Source: JBFWWP01 sp050246115 (GTDB taxonomy: Bacteria > Planctomycetota > UBA8108 > UBA1146 > JAJFFE01). From it: a stretch of DNA of 64,000 bases. This document shows, piece by piece, positions 25,938 to 34,114 of this stretch; position 1 is the first letter of the stretch; each line of letters opens with the position of its first letter. The stretch lies in contig JBFWWP010000024.1 of the NCBI GenBank assembly GCA_050246115.1, positions 40,596 through 104,595 of the forward strand, written 5' to 3'. A program made the translations under genes and the position numbers. The notes beneath the pieces were generated by a model. It did no database searches. It saw nothing but the letters and a program-made list of their open reading frames with translations, and was not told the origin of the DNA.

Positions 25938-27836
25938 CTACACCAGGAAGTCCAAAATCGATGACTGAAGTAAGCGCGCTGAGGTCTGCAGCGCAGCCTG
26001 GTACGTCGTCTGCTGTTCATTGAAACGCACGATGGCAGCGGCGAGGTCGGTGTCGCCCTCCTGGGAGATCAGCGCCTGGAACTCGAACACCTCGAGCTGT
26101 GTCCGACGCTCCGAGATCTCGAGACGGCGAATGCGTCCGCCGATCGTGGCCCGCGCCTCCAGCACCCGGCTCGCAGCGGCGTCGAGCGCGTCGATGGCGC
26201 GACGGATCGTGACTTCGTCCGACTCGACCAGACCCTCGTACAACAGTCCGAAGCCGTCGAATGCGCTCTCGAGTCGCACGCCGCCGGGCGCCAGTGAGGC
26301 GCCGTCGATCGTGCCCGTGGCCGACGACGTCTCCAGTCCGAGGCCGCCCGCGGCGAACGAACCGTTCAGCCCGACTACCGACAGCTCGCCGGCGCCTCCC
26401 GAGACGTCCGTGAGCACCAAGCGCACCGGACCGTCTCGCGCCTCGACCTGCAGCTTGCCGCCGTTCGCAGGGTGATCCGCAATCTGCGCGACCACGTCGC
26501 CAAGGGTCTCGGCGTCGGCAATGTCGATGTCCAGGACGGTGCCGTCCTGCAGCTCGATGCGAAAGTCGTCGCCGTCGACGGACTGCACGCCGCGGCCACC
26601 ATGGAGGCGAGCGAGCGGGGTCGCAGGCGCGTCGACATGCCAGCCGAGATCGCGGGCTGTCGAGCCCCCCGCTTCCTCGACGAAGAAGTCCGCTCCCGCG
26701 AGATGCGACAGAACCTCGAGTCCGCGGCCGTCGGGGGCCAGTCGGGCTACCACCGCGGTTCCGGAGGTGTTGATGGCGTTGAGCAGGTCCTCGACGGTGT
26801 CCAGCCCGGCGAGCGAGATCGTGGCTTCGAGGTTGCCATTGCGGATGGTGAAGCCTGCGGGGTCTACGCCCACGCCCGAGTACAGCTCCGCGAGCGGCGT
26901 CGTCGCCTGGAGCAACGGGTCGACATCCTGCCCCACGAGCACTCCGCCGGTCCCCGCCGCGGCAATCCCAAGATCCCTGGCGGTGGTCGCACCGTTTACT
27001 TCGAACACCGACAGGTTCGCGCCCGGCCGGCTGATCTCCAAGCCCTTGCCGTCCGACTTGACCAACGCCGCAGCGAAGCCCGATTCGTTGACCGCGTCCA
27101 CGACGTCGCCGACGGTCTTCGCACGACTCAGGTCGACGACCACACTCGCACCCAAACCGTCGTGGATCTCGATGGCCCCGGAGGAGACCCCGCGCCCGCC
27201 ATTCAACAGGCGAACTGGCGTGTCCCGTGTGACCATCGGATCCAGATCCGCACGCCCCCGGATCTCGCTCGAGAAGCCACCGAAGGCCCGAACCCCGCTG
27301 ACCGAGGTCTCGAACAGCATGCCCGGCGCGATCTCCGAGACCGACTCGCTGTCATCGCCCGCGTAGGAGACATAGCTCCCGACCCGCGAGAACGGAGCAC
27401 CGTCGGCGCGACTGCCGCCGAACAGGAATCGATCCCCGAACTGCCGGTTGCCCAGCAGCACCGCTTCCCGTACCAACGCGTCGATCTCGACCGCTGAGTT
27501 GCGACGGGTCTCGGGGGTCGCCGACGCATTGATCTGTCCCAGAGCGATCTCGCGGGCGCGCTCGATGAGGCTGCTGAGTTCGTCCAGGGCCGACTCGCTC
27601 GCGGACAGGCGCGAGGAACCAAAGCTGATGTTGCTCTCGTACTTCTCGTTGCGTTCCACCCACCGCTGCCACGTGACCAGTCGCCGGGTGGCGAGCGGGT
27701 TGTCCGACAGCACGGCGTACTTCTGGCCCGACGAGATCCGGCGATCCTCTTCGGCAATCGATCGCAGCGTCCCCTGGATCGAACGCAGTGACTGCTGCGA
27801 TAGCAACGAGTCCGTTACACGGCTGAGTGCGGTCAT
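25938..27836 (-). CDS. flgL: Hook-filament junction protein FlgL, expanded with hook-IN repeats
   Basis: 632 aa, about twice the usual FlgL of about 300. The flagellin-like ends are clear: N-terminal MTALSRVTDSLLSQQSLRSIQGTLRSI...RRISSGQKYAVLSDNPLATRRLV, C-terminal LLYEGLVESDEVTIRRAIDALDAAASRV...TYQAALQTSARLLQSSILDFLV. The extra mass is three about 100-residue hook-IN modules in the middle (LLNGGRGVSSGAIEIHDG...; ELYSGVGVDPAGFTIRNG...; RLHGGRGVQSVDGDDFRIELQDG...), the same module that expands FliD. It is 13 bp downstream of flgK. Confidence 0.92.
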   Translation of the reverse strand: MTALSRVTDSLLSQQSLRSIQGTLRSIAEEDRRISSGQKYAVLSDNPLATRRLVTWQRWVERNEKYESNISFGSSRLSASESALDELSSLIERAREIALGQINASATPETRRNSAVEIDALVREAVLLGNRQFGDRFLFGGSRADGAPFSRVGSYVSYAGDDSESVSEIAPGMLFETSVSGVRAFGGFSSEIRGRADLDPMVTRDTPVRLLNGGRGVSSGAIEIHDGLGASVVVDLSRAKTVGDVVDAVNESGFAAALVKSDGKGLEISRPGANLSVFEVNGATTARDLGIAAAGTGGVLVGQDVDPLLQATTPLAELYSGVGVDPAGFTIRNGNLEATISLAGLDTVEDLLNAINTSGTAVVARLAPDGRGLEVLSHLAGADFFVEEAGGSTARDLGWHVDAPATPLARLHGGRGVQSVDGDDFRIELQDGTVLDIDIADAETLGDVVAQIADHPANGGKLQVEARDGPVRLVLTDVSGGAGELSVVGLNGSFAAGGLGLETSSATGTIDGASLAPGGVRLESAFDGFGLLYEGLVESDEVTIRRAIDALDAAASRVLEARATIGGRIRRLEISERRTQLEVFEFQALISQEGDTDLAAAIVRFNEQQTTYQAALQTSARLLQSSILDFLV

Positions 27837-27849
27837 AGGGTCTCCGTCT

Positions 27850-29547
27850 TCACACCGAGTTGATCAGCGTATCGAGCAGACTGTCGACGACGCTCAAGAA
27901 CCTGGCCGACCCCTGGTAGGCCCGCTGCAGCTGAATCAGCTGAATCGCCTCCTCGTCGACGTTCACCCCTGAGAGCGCCTCACGCTGATTCCTCACGTTC
28001 GCGGTGATCGCGTCCTGGTTGCGCGCCAGATCACGAGCTTCGGCCCCCTCGACGCCAATGCGTCCGATCAAGCTCTGGTAGAAGCCTTCGATCGTCTCGT
28101 CGTGTGGCCCGACGACCCCTTGATCTCGCAAGGCGAGGAGTTCTAGCACGACCGAGTTGTCGCCGGCATCGCCCGTCCGCCCGCTCGCGAGGAGCGCGCG
28201 GTTCTGGTCCAAGACTGTGGATACGCCGAGGTCGCGCGCGTTGGTGCCCGTGAAGAAGGTGCCCAGGCCGGCCGCCGCCAAGAACCCGGTCGTATCTTCA
28301 CGGAAGGTGAAACGGATCGAGTCGGCCGCGGACTCGATCTGCAGGTGTCCGTCGAGCGTCACCTGGGCGCTGATCTCGGGGTGGTCGGCGCCGATCGCGT
28401 CGATCTGGGCGGCCAGGTCGAGCAGCGTCGTGTCCGCCGTGATCGCTATCGCATAGGTCTCGCGCGTGTCGTTGCCCTCGTTGTACACCTGGAACTGAAA
28501 CGACCCGGTACCGACAGCGAAGGGCAGTGCGCCGGACACCAGCGGCGCGTTGCGATCGCGGGTTGCATGAGTCGCGAGGAGCGAGCCGTAGCGTTCGAGC
28601 CCTTCCCCGCTGGCATGGATCACGTTGAAGTCGACGAGAAAGGCCTGGGCAATCTGGTCGAGTTGGCCACGGAGGTCCGCAACCGTCGCATCCCGTCCCT
28701 CGACGATTCCCGCGAGTCTGCCGGAGCGCGGCGTGAGCCGCTTGCCGTCATCGGTGAAGCGCGCTTCGTGCCTCAGGATGTCGCCATCCGAGATACTGCG
28801 CAGCTCGAGGGTGCGCGCCCGACTGTCCTGCACCAGCACGTCGCTCCCGGTCACGACCTGCACTGCGCCGCCACGACTCTCGACGACGCGAATGTCGATC
28901 AACCCCGACAACTCGCCGAGGGCCGCAGCGCGCAGCGTGCGAAGATCGTTCGCGGTGTCGGGGGACGCACCACCGTCTTCCGCGAGCATGATGCTGCGGT
29001 TCAGGTCCGCGATCTGTACCGACAGACGATTGATGTCCTGGACCACGCCCACGAAGTCCTCGTCGAGCGCTTGCCGCAGGTCGCGGATACCGCGGTCCAT
29101 GAAGTTCACGGTCTCGGTGAGGGTGCGACCCTCCTCGATGACGAGCCCGCGCGCGGTCGGATCGAACGGCGAGTTGGCCCAGTCCTCCAGGGAATCGAAG
29201 AAGCGCCCGAGGGCCGCCGACAGACCACCGCCGTCGAGATCCCCGAACACCGCCTCGACCATGGAGTAGATGCGATCGCGTTCCTGATAGAGCCCCAGGT
29301 CGGTGGTCGCCTCCCGGACCGTGGTTTCCAGGTGCTCGTCGACGATCCGCTCGATCCGCGCGATCTGCACTCCGGTTCCCACACGGGCGAACACCAGATC
29401 ATCCGAGGGCGTCGGCGTGAACAGGACCCGCTGCCGGGCGTATCCTTCGGTGTTCGCGTTCGCGATGTTCTGGCCCACCGTCTGGATGGCGGCCTGGTGA
29501 GCCCCGAGTGACAACCGCGCCAGGTTGAGGGACGCGAAGAGCGACAT
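27850..29547 (-). CDS. flgK: Hook-associated protein FlgK
   Basis: 565 aa. FlgK joins hook to filament. The N-terminus MSLFASLNLARLSLGAHQAAIQTVGQNIANANTEGYARQRV is the rod/hook family signature. The C-terminus NVDEEAIQLIQLQRAYQGSARFLSVVDSLLDTLINSV is the FlgK D0 helix. The central part holds a hook-IN-like segment (FQFQVYNEGNDTRETYAIAITADTTLLDLAAQIDAIGADHP...). It lies 3 bp after flgN, its chaperone, and before flgL, the conserved order. Confidence 0.96.
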   Translation of the reverse strand: MSLFASLNLARLSLGAHQAAIQTVGQNIANANTEGYARQRVLFTPTPSDDLVFARVGTGVQIARIERIVDEHLETTVREATTDLGLYQERDRIYSMVEAVFGDLDGGGLSAALGRFFDSLEDWANSPFDPTARGLVIEEGRTLTETVNFMDRGIRDLRQALDEDFVGVVQDINRLSVQIADLNRSIMLAEDGGASPDTANDLRTLRAAALGELSGLIDIRVVESRGGAVQVVTGSDVLVQDSRARTLELRSISDGDILRHEARFTDDGKRLTPRSGRLAGIVEGRDATVADLRGQLDQIAQAFLVDFNVIHASGEGLERYGSLLATHATRDRNAPLVSGALPFAVGTGSFQFQVYNEGNDTRETYAIAITADTTLLDLAAQIDAIGADHPEISAQVTLDGHLQIESAADSIRFTFREDTTGFLAAAGLGTFFTGTNARDLGVSTVLDQNRALLASGRTGDAGDNSVVLELLALRDQGVVGPHDETIEGFYQSLIGRIGVEGAEARDLARNQDAITANVRNQREALSGVNVDEEAIQLIQLQRAYQGSARFLSVVDSLLDTLINSV

Positions 29548-29550
29548 GGC

Positions 29551-30078
29551 TCAGATCCTCCGGTCCATGAACAGCGAGCCCCGCCCGTCGCCCGCCGAGG
29601 CTCCGCGCTGGTCGTACTGCCCCCCCATTTGCTCGTGCACGACCTTCGACAGGAACACGTGAACGTGCCCGATCGAGTGTTCGATCAACGCCCGGTTCAC
29701 CGCGTTCTGGCGCGAGAGACAAAGCGCGACCTCGCGCAAGGACTCGCGCCGCTCGGCGAGACGCTCGCTGAGGTCTCCCGGTAGGTGCGGTAGCATCTCC
29801 GACAGCCGGATGCGCGAAGGTGCTTCATGATCGAGCAGATCACCGACCTCCTCGGTAACCAAGAGGCGTTCCTTCTCTTCCTCGATGAGGCCGCGAATCA
29901 GCTCCTCCTCGACGGGTTTGAGCTCGGCGAGTTCGTCGAGCCGCACTTGGGTCAGTGCGTTCTCCTTGGCCACGAGGGTCTCCAGGAGGCGGTCATGGAG
30001 TTGCTCGATGCGCCCGAGCACCTCGCACAGCTCCTCGACCGACATCCGAAGGCGCGCATCCCGTTGCGCTGCGTTCAT
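29551..30078 (-). CDS. flgN: FlgN-family export chaperone
   Basis: 175 aa, helical, with heptad-like Leu/Glu-rich stretches (LCEVLGRIEQLHDRLLETLVAKENALTQVRLDELAELKPVEEELI) typical of FlgN, the chaperone that escorts FlgK and FlgL to the export apparatus. Primary similarity in this family is weak. Placement between flgJ and flgK is decisive. ATG 30078 overlaps the flgJ stop (ATGA), and the stop is 3 bp from flgK. Confidence 0.8.
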   Translation of the reverse strand: MNAAQRDARLRMSVEELCEVLGRIEQLHDRLLETLVAKENALTQVRLDELAELKPVEEELIRGLIEEEKERLLVTEEVGDLLDHEAPSRIRLSEMLPHLPGDLSERLAERRESLREVALCLSRQNAVNRALIEHSIGHVHVFLSKVVHEQMGGQYDQRGASAGDGRGSLFMDRRI

Positions 30079-30422
30079 CCGTGATTCTCTCCTTCTGCCG
30101 CGACCCGCGGCCCCACTGAGGGTTGTGCTGACGAACGACCGTCCTGTTCCGCCAGCGAGCGCTCGATCTGCTTCGCGATGCCGAGCGGCCGCGACTTGGC
30201 GATCTGATCCGCAAGGATCTGTCGGAACATTCCGGAGAAGGTCCGCCCGGCCGCGCCCTCGCCAAAGAAACTCGCGCCACTCTTCTCCAGCGGCTCGAGC
30301 ATCTGGAACACGAACAACGATTCGAAGCCATCGGCGACGCTCTGCGGCGACCGACCCGGGAGCGCGGCCCGGTGCACGGTCGATTCCATGCCGGGGAACT
30401 GCGTCATGCCGTCGAGCCTCAC
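30075..30422 (-). CDS. flgJ: Rod-binding protein, FlgJ N-terminal domain only
   Basis: 115 aa. It keeps the rod-capping half of FlgJ: VADGFESLFVFQMLEPLEKSGASFFGEGAAGRTFSGMFRQILADQIAKSRPLGIAKQIERSL, matching the (F)-E-(A/S)-L-(F/L)-x(2)-Q-(M/L) ... (M/F)-x-x-x-(L/M)-x(2)-(Q/E)-(L/I)-A pattern. The peptidoglycan glucosaminidase half is absent, as in alphaproteobacteria and spirochaetes, so another wall hydrolase must open the sacculus. It starts with GTG overlapping the flgI stop (GTGA). Confidence 0.85.
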   Translation of the reverse strand: MRLDGMTQFPGMESTVHRAALPGRSPQSVADGFESLFVFQMLEPLEKSGASFFGEGAAGRTFSGMFRQILADQIAKSRPLGIAKQIERSLAEQDGRSSAQPSVGPRVAAEGENHG

Positions 30423-31456
30423 AGTTCCTCCAAGCTTCCGATCAGAGCCCCCGAACGATGGATGTTCCGAATCACCTCCGGAATCTGCTCCGGAGTGAAC
30501 CCTTCGCCCCGCAGCGCTTGGATGACGTCGATCAAGAGCGGATGCTGGAGCGCTCTGGTGCCGTCACCCGGGATGCGAATCTGCGCATCCCCGAGGATCA
30601 CCACGACTGGCGCTACGCGCACATTGCCATTGACGGTGACCATTCGCGTACGACGATCGATGACGACCTTGGCTTCCTGGTCCACATCGGGCACTTCCAC
30701 TTCGCCCATGATGCGCGAGATCAGCTCTACCGCGCCGTCGCCCCGGTAGGCTTCGGGGATCTTGACTTCGATCGCGCCGCTATCGACCGCTTGCGCGATC
30801 TGGTGCTGATCTCCCAAGGTGAAACGCAGGAACGGGAACTCGTTGATCGCACGGGCCACCCGGCTCGCCGTCGAGAAGTCCGGCCGGTGGAGAATGATGC
30901 GGAAGCGATCGCCCTCCGGGTTGAACGGAATGGAGATGTCCTCCTCGAGGATCGCGGTGCCGGTTCCCACGGTCTCGGAGTCGGGGTGCCCGACGATCGG
31001 CCCTTGGGCGACGGCGTACACGGTCTTGTCGCCGGTGCCCGGCCCGTACAGGACGGTCTCGAGGAGGCGCCCGCCCCGAATCGACTTGGCATCGCCAATG
31101 CTCGCGAGCGTGACCTCGATGTTCGAGCCTCGTTTGATCGTCGACGGCGCGAGCGCCTCGACCATGACCACCGCAATGTTGCGCGACTTCAGGTCCTCCT
31201 CCGAGATCGGGATGTCGAGGTTCTCGAGCAAGTTGCTGTAGAGCTTGCGGGTGAGACTGAAGCGCGTGCTATCCCCGGTGCCGGCCAAGCCCGTCACCAA
31301 GCCGATCCCCTTCATCTGCTGCAGTCGAATACCCTCGACGCGAGCGATGTCCTTGATGCGTTGCGCGTGCACCGGCGAGGCCGACATGGCCACGAACGCC
31401 AAGGCGAGGACGGGAATGGAGATCAGCGGCACAGCCGTTCGAAGCGACCGATCCAA
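30419..31456 (-). CDS. flgI: Flagellar P-ring protein FlgI
   Basis: 345 aa from the chosen start. FlgI forms the periplasmic P-ring around the rod. The signal peptide is VPLISIPVLALAFVAMSASPVHA, followed by the mature start QRIKDIARVEGIR. Hallmarks include LVTGLAGTGDS (GLNGTGD region), MVEALAPSTIKRGSNIEVTLASIGDAKSIRGG and the C-terminal IQALRGEGFTPEQIPEVIRNIHRSGAL. I prefer TTG 31456, preceded by GAAAGGACTTCGA. The same leader with one extra G precedes flgF, which supports this start. An upstream ATG at 31552 would push the signal peptide 60 residues inward. Confidence 0.9.
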   Translation of the reverse strand: MDRSLRTAVPLISIPVLALAFVAMSASPVHAQRIKDIARVEGIRLQQMKGIGLVTGLAGTGDSTRFSLTRKLYSNLLENLDIPISEEDLKSRNIAVVMVEALAPSTIKRGSNIEVTLASIGDAKSIRGGRLLETVLYGPGTGDKTVYAVAQGPIVGHPDSETVGTGTAILEEDISIPFNPEGDRFRIILHRPDFSTASRVARAINEFPFLRFTLGDQHQIAQAVDSGAIEVKIPEAYRGDGAVELISRIMGEVEVPDVDQEAKVVIDRRTRMVTVNGNVRVAPVVVILGDAQIRIPGDGTRALQHPLLIDVIQALRGEGFTPEQIPEVIRNIHRSGALIGSLEEL

Positions 31457-31824
31457 GCTCGAAGTCCTTTCACCGAAGACCTGCCCACGAACCGCCACCC
31501 CAAAGCACGGGCCGTTCCACATCGCGAAATCGCGCGCGAACGCCCTGAGCACGGGTCATCAGGGGCAACGGGCCGACCTCGCTTCGTTCGCGGCACCCCG
31601 CTGGCCGGCAGGTGTTGCCGGCGTTGCGGGATTCGGCCGCTCGACCGGCGCGCAGGTTCCCGGGTCAGAGACGTGAGGCTCGGTCGGCGAAGTCCACCCG
31701 GTCGCCGGCAGGCGACGGCCCACCGAGCGTGCGCACGCGCGCTCGGGACAGGGCAGTTTCGATCAAGCCTGGACACCGGGATGCGACGCAGGGAGGTGCA
31801 GGATGGGCGTGGGGCGACTCCTAA

Positions 31825-32003
31825 GGAGTCGCCCAAGAATAACTTCGACATCTTGCCGTCGATTTGGGTTAGATTCGGCCGATCCGGGAAGCTCGGAACC
31901 GGAGGCGTAGCCTTGGTTCCGGTGAGGATTTCGAGGTTTTCGGATCGGTCGAAGATGGCCCGAAGCGACGAGCAAGAGGGTGAAGTTATTCTTGGGCGAC
32001 TCC
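31825..32003. mobile_element. MITE-like element with 22-bp terminal inverted repeats
   Basis: Perfect 22-bp terminal inverted repeats bound a 179-bp segment. The left arm (31825-31846) begins GGAGTCGCCCAAGAAT and ends AACTTC, and the right arm (31982-32003) is its exact reverse complement. Both ends are flanked by TAA (31822-31824 and 32004-32006), which looks like a target duplication of 2-3 bp. There is no transposase reading frame inside, so any movement would be in trans. The sequence GGGCGACTCC just left of the element mirrors its left end across TAA, making a 23-bp palindrome, perhaps a remnant of a second insertion. Confidence 0.7.
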
Positions 32004-32005
32004 TA

Positions 32006-32148
32006 AGTCTTCTTCTGGCAAGGAAGAGCAGCGAAGTCGACCGGAGGTGACCTGGGTTTGGTCATTGAGGATCGAATTCGCTGCAATGACGAAGCCAGAG
32101 CGAGACTTCGGTCCTCCGCAGCCGAGCGCTCACGAATCATGCGGGTTA
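32006..32148 (+). repeat. Dispersed ~143-bp repeat, copy A
   Basis: From AGTCTTCTTCTGGCAAGG to ATCATGCGGGTTAG this stretch is nearly identical (about 3-5 mismatches by eye) to the reverse complement of 56283-56426. It starts directly at the right flank of the MITE-like element. One frame reads VIEDRIRCNDEARARLRSSA, but it has no SD, and the downstream reading differs between copies, so I treat it as non-coding. It may be an internal fragment of an insertion sequence or a family of intergenic repeats. Confidence 0.75.
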
Positions 32149-32212
32149 GGCCAATGGCTCACGGCGACAGACACCGACCATGGCTAAAACTGCAAGACGA
32201 GTGCAGCGCGGT

Positions 32213-32875
32213 TCAGAACGGCCAGATCTTGTCGATGATCCAACCGAGCCAGGTCCACGCCGTGTTGGCGGATACCGGACCTTCGCCGCTGTACGCCAGT
32301 TTCATGTCGGCGAGGCGATCACTGGGTACGGTGTAGTCGTCGGAGATATCCTGGGATCGGAGCACGCCGCTCAACGAAACGACGGTCTCCTCCGCGTTGA
32401 TCCGCTTCTGCTTGCGCGCCTCGACCATGAGGGTTCCGTTCGGCAACACGTCGACGACACGGGCCGCGATGCGCAAGCGCACGGACTCCCGTCGATCGGT
32501 GCGGCCGCGTGCCTTGAGGTCGCGGTTCGCAGAGAACTCGATCTCCGGATGCGGGCCGTTGTCCGGCAGCACGTCGAGCCCCGAGAGACGCGCAAACTTG
32601 TCGATGAGGATCTCGGCCTCGAGTTCGCGCCGAGAGTCCAGGCGCGCGTCGTTCGAGGCGCTCGCATCCTCGGTCACGAGCACGAGCACGATGTCGTTCA
32701 CCTGGATCGGCGGACGCTGGGTTGCAGGGCGGACGTAGATCGAGCGCACACCGCGGTCGGCGCTACCCGCCTTGGAGCGTTCCCACAACGATTGGGCCCC
32801 GAGCGGACTCGCGCCGCACAGAGCGACGATCGCGGGGGCAAAGAGCAAGCGTCTCCTCAACAGCTCCTGAGTCAC
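32213..32875 (-). CDS. flgH: Flagellar L-ring protein FlgH
   Basis: 220 aa. FlgH forms the outer-membrane L-ring. Diagnostic runs are SLWERS near the mature N-terminus, VNDIVLVLVTEDASASNDA (the (V)-G-D-(I/L)-(V/I)-x-V-x(2)-E-x-x-x-A pattern, about 62-82), and the C-terminal VLRSQDISDDYTVPSDRLADMKLAYSGEGPVS. The signal segment LLFAPAIVALCGASPLGAQ lacks a standard lipobox (VALC instead of L-x-(G/A)-C), so it may be a non-acylated FlgH cut by signal peptidase I. GTG 32875 has GAGAGG upstream and overlaps the flgA stop (GTGA). Confidence 0.93.
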   Translation of the reverse strand: MTQELLRRRLLFAPAIVALCGASPLGAQSLWERSKAGSADRGVRSIYVRPATQRPPIQVNDIVLVLVTEDASASNDARLDSRRELEAEILIDKFARLSGLDVLPDNGPHPEIEFSANRDLKARGRTDRRESVRLRIAARVVDVLPNGTLMVEARKQKRINAEETVVSLSGVLRSQDISDDYTVPSDRLADMKLAYSGEGPVSANTAWTWLGWIIDKIWPF

Positions 32876-33219
32876 GGCGAAACCTCTCGTTCGAAGGCGC
32901 ACAACGCCGGACCGGCGAGGCCCACACGATCGGCGGGCAAGCCGGCCCCAGCGAGCCGGTGCAAGACGAGCCCCCAGGTGACACACTCCTGGCCGACGGT
33001 CGGCAAGATCGTCGCTCTCACGAGCGGCCACACACCGGCCGGGTCTCGCACCGGCACAGCAACCTCCTCGAGCCGAAGCCAATGCCCGGCTGCGGGCTGG
33101 GGAACCGATGGCAGTAACGCCAGCTGGAACTCCACCCGTGCTGCGGGCGTGGTTCGCGGCGGCGGCTCAGGGGCCGTCGCCAGGGTCAGGGTCGACGTCA
33201 GGATGAGGAGGAGCGACAT
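32872..33219 (-). CDS. flgA: Short FlgA-like P-ring chaperone (SAF half missing)
   Basis: 115 aa with an N-terminal signal peptide (LLLILTSTLTLATA). FlgA is the periplasmic chaperone for P-ring assembly, normally 200 aa or more with a C-terminal SAF domain. Here only the first part is present: HWLRLEEVAVPVRDPAGVWPLVRATILPTVGQECVTWGLVLHRLAGAGLPADRVGLAGPALCAFER, which follows the FlgA layout (V-x-L-x-(D/E)-(V/I)-A ... L-x-x-A-G-(L/I)-x-x-x-(R/V)-V-x-(L/F)-x-G). Identification depends strongly on position between flgG and flgH, the standard flgA site. Confidence 0.65.
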   Translation of the reverse strand: MSLLLILTSTLTLATAPEPPPRTTPAARVEFQLALLPSVPQPAAGHWLRLEEVAVPVRDPAGVWPLVRATILPTVGQECVTWGLVLHRLAGAGLPADRVGLAGPALCAFEREVSP

Positions 33220-33226
33220 CGGGATC

Positions 33227-34030
33227 TTAGCCTCTCAGGTTGTTCGCCACCTGCAGCGCCTCATCAGCGGTCTGGATGACGTTGGAGTTGATCTCATAGG
33301 CGCGCTGCCCTTGGATCAGTTGGATCAACTCCGTGATCGCGTTCACGTTCGATCCTTCGACCGCGAACTGCAGGAGGCTGGGCACGCCGTCCTCCCCGGC
33401 CACCAATTCCTGCGGAGCCCCGGAGGCCGCGGATTCGGCGAACAGGTTGTCACCCAGCGGACGCAGCCCGGCAGGGTTCACGAAGCGAGTCAGCGTGATC
33501 TGACCCGCCTGTTGGCCATCGGGATCGGTACCGTCGTAGACCTGAACGATGCCGTTGGCCGTGATCGTGATGTTCTGAGTCTCTGCCGGGATGGTGATCT
33601 GAGGATCCAGGAAGTGACCGGCCGGCGTCACCATGCGCCCCTCACCATCACGCACGAAGTTGCCTGCCCGCGAGTATGCGAGCGACCCGTCTGCCTTCTG
33701 AATGCGGAAGAACAGGTTGCCCTCTCCCTGTCCCTGGATGGCGACGTGAAGGGGGTTCCCGGTCTGCACGATGCCGCCGGGAGCGAAAGTCTTTTCGGTC
33801 GACACCACACGAACCCCATGGCCGACATGAACTCCCGACGGCTGAATCGTGCCACTGGCGCCAACGGCCCCGACCAGCGCTTGATGATGGTAGAAGAGGT
33901 CCGCGAAGTTGACCCGGTCGCGCCTGTAGCCTTCGGTGTTGAGGTTGGCGACGTTGTTCGCAATGACGTCGATGTTGCGCAACTGGGCGTCCATACCCGT
34001 CGCGGCGGTGTAGAGCGCGTGTATTCCCAC
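33227..34030 (-). CDS. flgG: Distal rod protein FlgG
   Basis: 267 aa, the normal FlgG length. The N-terminal ALYTAATGMDAQLRNIDVIANNVANLNTEGYRRDRVNF carries the ANN-(V/L)-AN-x-(N/S)-T-x-G(Y/F) rod signature. The FlgG-specific middle includes VHVGHGVRV and QTGNPLHVAIQGQGEG. The C-terminal SNVNAITELIQLIQGQRAYEINSNVIQTADEALQVANNL is nearly textbook FlgG. It sits 7 bp ahead of flgA. Confidence 0.97.
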   Translation of the reverse strand: MGIHALYTAATGMDAQLRNIDVIANNVANLNTEGYRRDRVNFADLFYHHQALVGAVGASGTIQPSGVHVGHGVRVVSTEKTFAPGGIVQTGNPLHVAIQGQGEGNLFFRIQKADGSLAYSRAGNFVRDGEGRMVTPAGHFLDPQITIPAETQNITITANGIVQVYDGTDPDGQQAGQITLTRFVNPAGLRPLGDNLFAESAASGAPQELVAGEDGVPSLLQFAVEGSNVNAITELIQLIQGQRAYEINSNVIQTADEALQVANNLRG

Positions 34031-34114
34031 AGCGTACTCACTCTCCGATTCCTGCGAGCGACCGGCGGACCGTGCCCGCGCGATCTCATGTCATGGTGTC
34101 GGGCTCGATCCGGC

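Larger units (their letters stand above)
31457..32212. other. 756-bp insertion-bearing gap between flgH and flgI
   Basis: flgH and flgI are normally adjacent. Here they are split by 756 bp that hold a 179-bp MITE-like element (31825-32003), a palindromic duplicate of its left end (31812-31821), and one copy of a dispersed ~143-bp repeat (32006-32148). Several short ORFs cross the gap but none has family similarity or a supported start. No intrinsic terminator is evident on the minus strand, so flgI may still be read from upstream. Confidence 0.7.

Noticed and set aside
32058..32336. 92-codon ORF inside repeat copy A, with a similar ORF in copy B
   Set aside because: The shared 28 residues come from the repeat itself. 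Starts, ends and SDs do not correspond between copies, and the frame overlaps the end of flgH.
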